This document shows, one piece after another, positions 63,027 to 64,000 of a stretch of DNA of 64,000 bases. Numbering within the stretch: the stretch's first letter is position 1; each line of letters opens with the position of its first letter. Source of the DNA: Celeribacter baekdonensis B30 (lineage in GTDB: Bacteria; Pseudomonadota; Alphaproteobacteria; Rhodobacterales; Rhodobacteraceae); NCBI RefSeq assembly GCF_000299875.1, contig NZ_AMRK01000006.1:124001-188000 (forward strand), given 5' to 3'. The translations under genes were made by a program, and so were the position numbers. The notes below the pieces were generated by a model. The model was not told the DNA's origin. It saw only the letters and a program-made list of their open reading frames with translations, and searched no databases.

Positions 63027-64000
63027 TTAGGACGCAATGCTGAAGTCAACTTTATTGCTTGAGGCGGGGGTTGGTTTGGTGGAGGGCACATAAGTGTCTT
63101 CTTTCAAAACAAACTGTGAAACAATCTCGCTGAGCGTCGCAGCTTCGTTGGCCAGTGAAAAGCTTGCGGCTGTTGTCTCTTCAAACATAGCCGCGTTTTG
63201 TTGGGTGGTTTGATCAAGGTTGGCGACCGCCGTGTTGATCTCGGAAATCCCAGCGGATTGTTCTTCGGCAGAGGTCGCGATCTCTGACATATGGGTGGCA
63301 ATCTCGGAGACATCATGCACGATCGAGCGGAGGGCTTCGCCCGTTTGGTCGACAAGGGAAACACCACGCCCCACCTCTTGCCCGGATTCCGAAATCAAGT
63401 TGTTGATTTCACGCGCGGCCTCTGAGGATCTTTGTGCCAGAGCGCGAACTTCGGATGCAACAACTGCAAAGCCACGGCCTGCCTCGCCCGCACGGGCGGC
63501 TTCGACGCCTGCGTTGAGTGCAAGGAGATTGGTTTGAAAGGCGATATCGTCGATCACACTGATGATTTTGGAAATTTTTTCCGAGGATTCAGAGATTGCA
63601 TCCATAGCAGAAATCGCCTCTTTCACCACCGTGCTTGCAGATTGAGCATTCATCTTTGCTCCACCAACGGTTTTGTTTGCGAGGGCTGCTCCGTCAGCGG
63701 CGGATTTGACGGCCGCGGTCAGTTGCGTCAACGCTGATGCGGTTTCTCCGAGTGTCGATGCAGCACGCTCTGTACGGCGAGACAAATCATCAGCGGCGTT
63801 TGAAATCTCACCTGAGTTCGAGTGTATTGTTTGAGCTGTTTCGGAGAGGCGTTCGACCACCGAGCGCAAAGAACTGACTGCCGCGTTATAATCCATGCGC
63901 AGTTGTTCGTAGCTCGCTGGAAATTGTTGATCAATCGTTTGGCGAACGTCACCTTGGGACAGGCGGCGGAGCCCCTCTGCAAGGGCTTCGACAACAGCAC
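63027..64000 (-). CDS. Methyl-accepting chemotaxis protein, 5' end outside the window
   Basis: The frame stays open to base 64000, so only the last 324 residues are visible. The first visible part (ALAEGLRRLSQGDVRQTIDQ and QFPASYEQLRMDYNAAV) is the end of a HAMP domain. The signalling hairpin is SKIISVIDDIAFQTNLLALN then AGVEAARAGEAGRGFAVVAS, the most conserved tip of the receptor family. It relays signals to CheA/CheW. The C-terminus (TKPTPASSNKVDFSIAS) lacks a CheR-binding pentapeptide. No other che gene is in the window. Confidence 0.95.
   Translation of the reverse strand, partial: AVVEALAEGLRRLSQGDVRQTIDQQFPASYEQLRMDYNAAVSSLRSVVERLSETAQTIHSNSGEISNAADDLSRRTERAASTLGETASALTQLTAAVKSAADGAALANKTVGGAKMNAQSASTVVKEAISAMDAISESSEKISKIISVIDDIAFQTNLLALNAGVEAARAGEAGRGFAVVASEVRALAQRSSEAAREINNLISESGQEVGRGVSLVDQTGEALRSIVHDVSEIATHMSEIATSAEEQSAGISEINTAVANLDQTTQQNAAMFEETTAASFSLANEAATLSEIVSQFVLKEDTYVPSTKPTPASSNKVDFSIAS

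Overview
The window looks like chromosomal DNA of an alphaproteobacterium of the Rhodobacteraceae (roseobacter/Rhodobacter type). The evidence is the cluster hemN-fnrL-usp-ccoNOQP-ccoGHIS with FNR boxes, a COQ9 homologue, a TrcR/DUF1013 protein, a membrane-anchored CycM-type cytochrome c, an ErfK-free peptidoglycan locus with a SPOR-tailed DD-carboxypeptidase, and a GC-rich composition. No tRNA, rRNA, insertion sequence, prophage or CRISPR array was seen. One small RNA, the SRP RNA, is present.

Layout. 1-3.5 kb: an AT-rich membrane protein cut by the window edge, a 37-codon ORF that copies the start of PheT, an ASCH-domain gene and full-length pheT. 3.5-10.5 kb: a GT39-like glycosyltransferase, a glutathione transferase, mscL, an Lrp/AsnC regulator, then an aldehyde module (GAF/Fis regulator, aldehyde dehydrogenase, DUF779) and rpsU. 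10.5-18.2 kb: COQ9, a quinone oxidoreductase, RNase T2, TrcR, recR-ybaB-dnaX, rsgA and SRP RNA. 18.2-26.4 kb: an NMT1/THI5-type ABC importer, periplasmic cpdB, nudC, an SRPBCC protein, pheA and cytochrome c. 26.5-32.3 kb: the yejABEF peptide importer. 32.3-38.6 kb: dacF-SPOR, a HAD hydrolase, clpS, rsmC, an SDR lacking its catalytic Tyr and Lys, a lipoprotein and hemF.

38.6-46.2 kb: a type I-secreted RTX protein with a glycoside-hydrolase-like N-terminus, hemE, hemC, a GlcD-like flavoprotein and hemN. 46.2-56.3 kb: the microaerobic respiration block, with fnrL, usp, the cbb3 oxidase ccoNOQP and its assembly genes ccoGHIS. Four FNR boxes (hemN/fnrL, usp, ccoN, ccoG) tie it together. 56.3-60.2 kb: a tesA-like esterase divergent from a ybbA-ybbP ABC pair. 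60.2-64 kb: ackA, a MaoC-Pta fusion gene, and a chemotaxis receptor running off the right edge.

Most of the window is housekeeping. The parts that stand out are the displaced PheT N-terminal copy beside AT-rich DNA, the catalytically altered SDR, the RTX-glycosidase fusion with a potentially masked ribosome binding site, the one-box control of hemN/fnrL with a possibly leaderless hemN, and a perfect palindrome in front of the aldehyde dehydrogenase gene. I did not find a clearly new multi-gene system.
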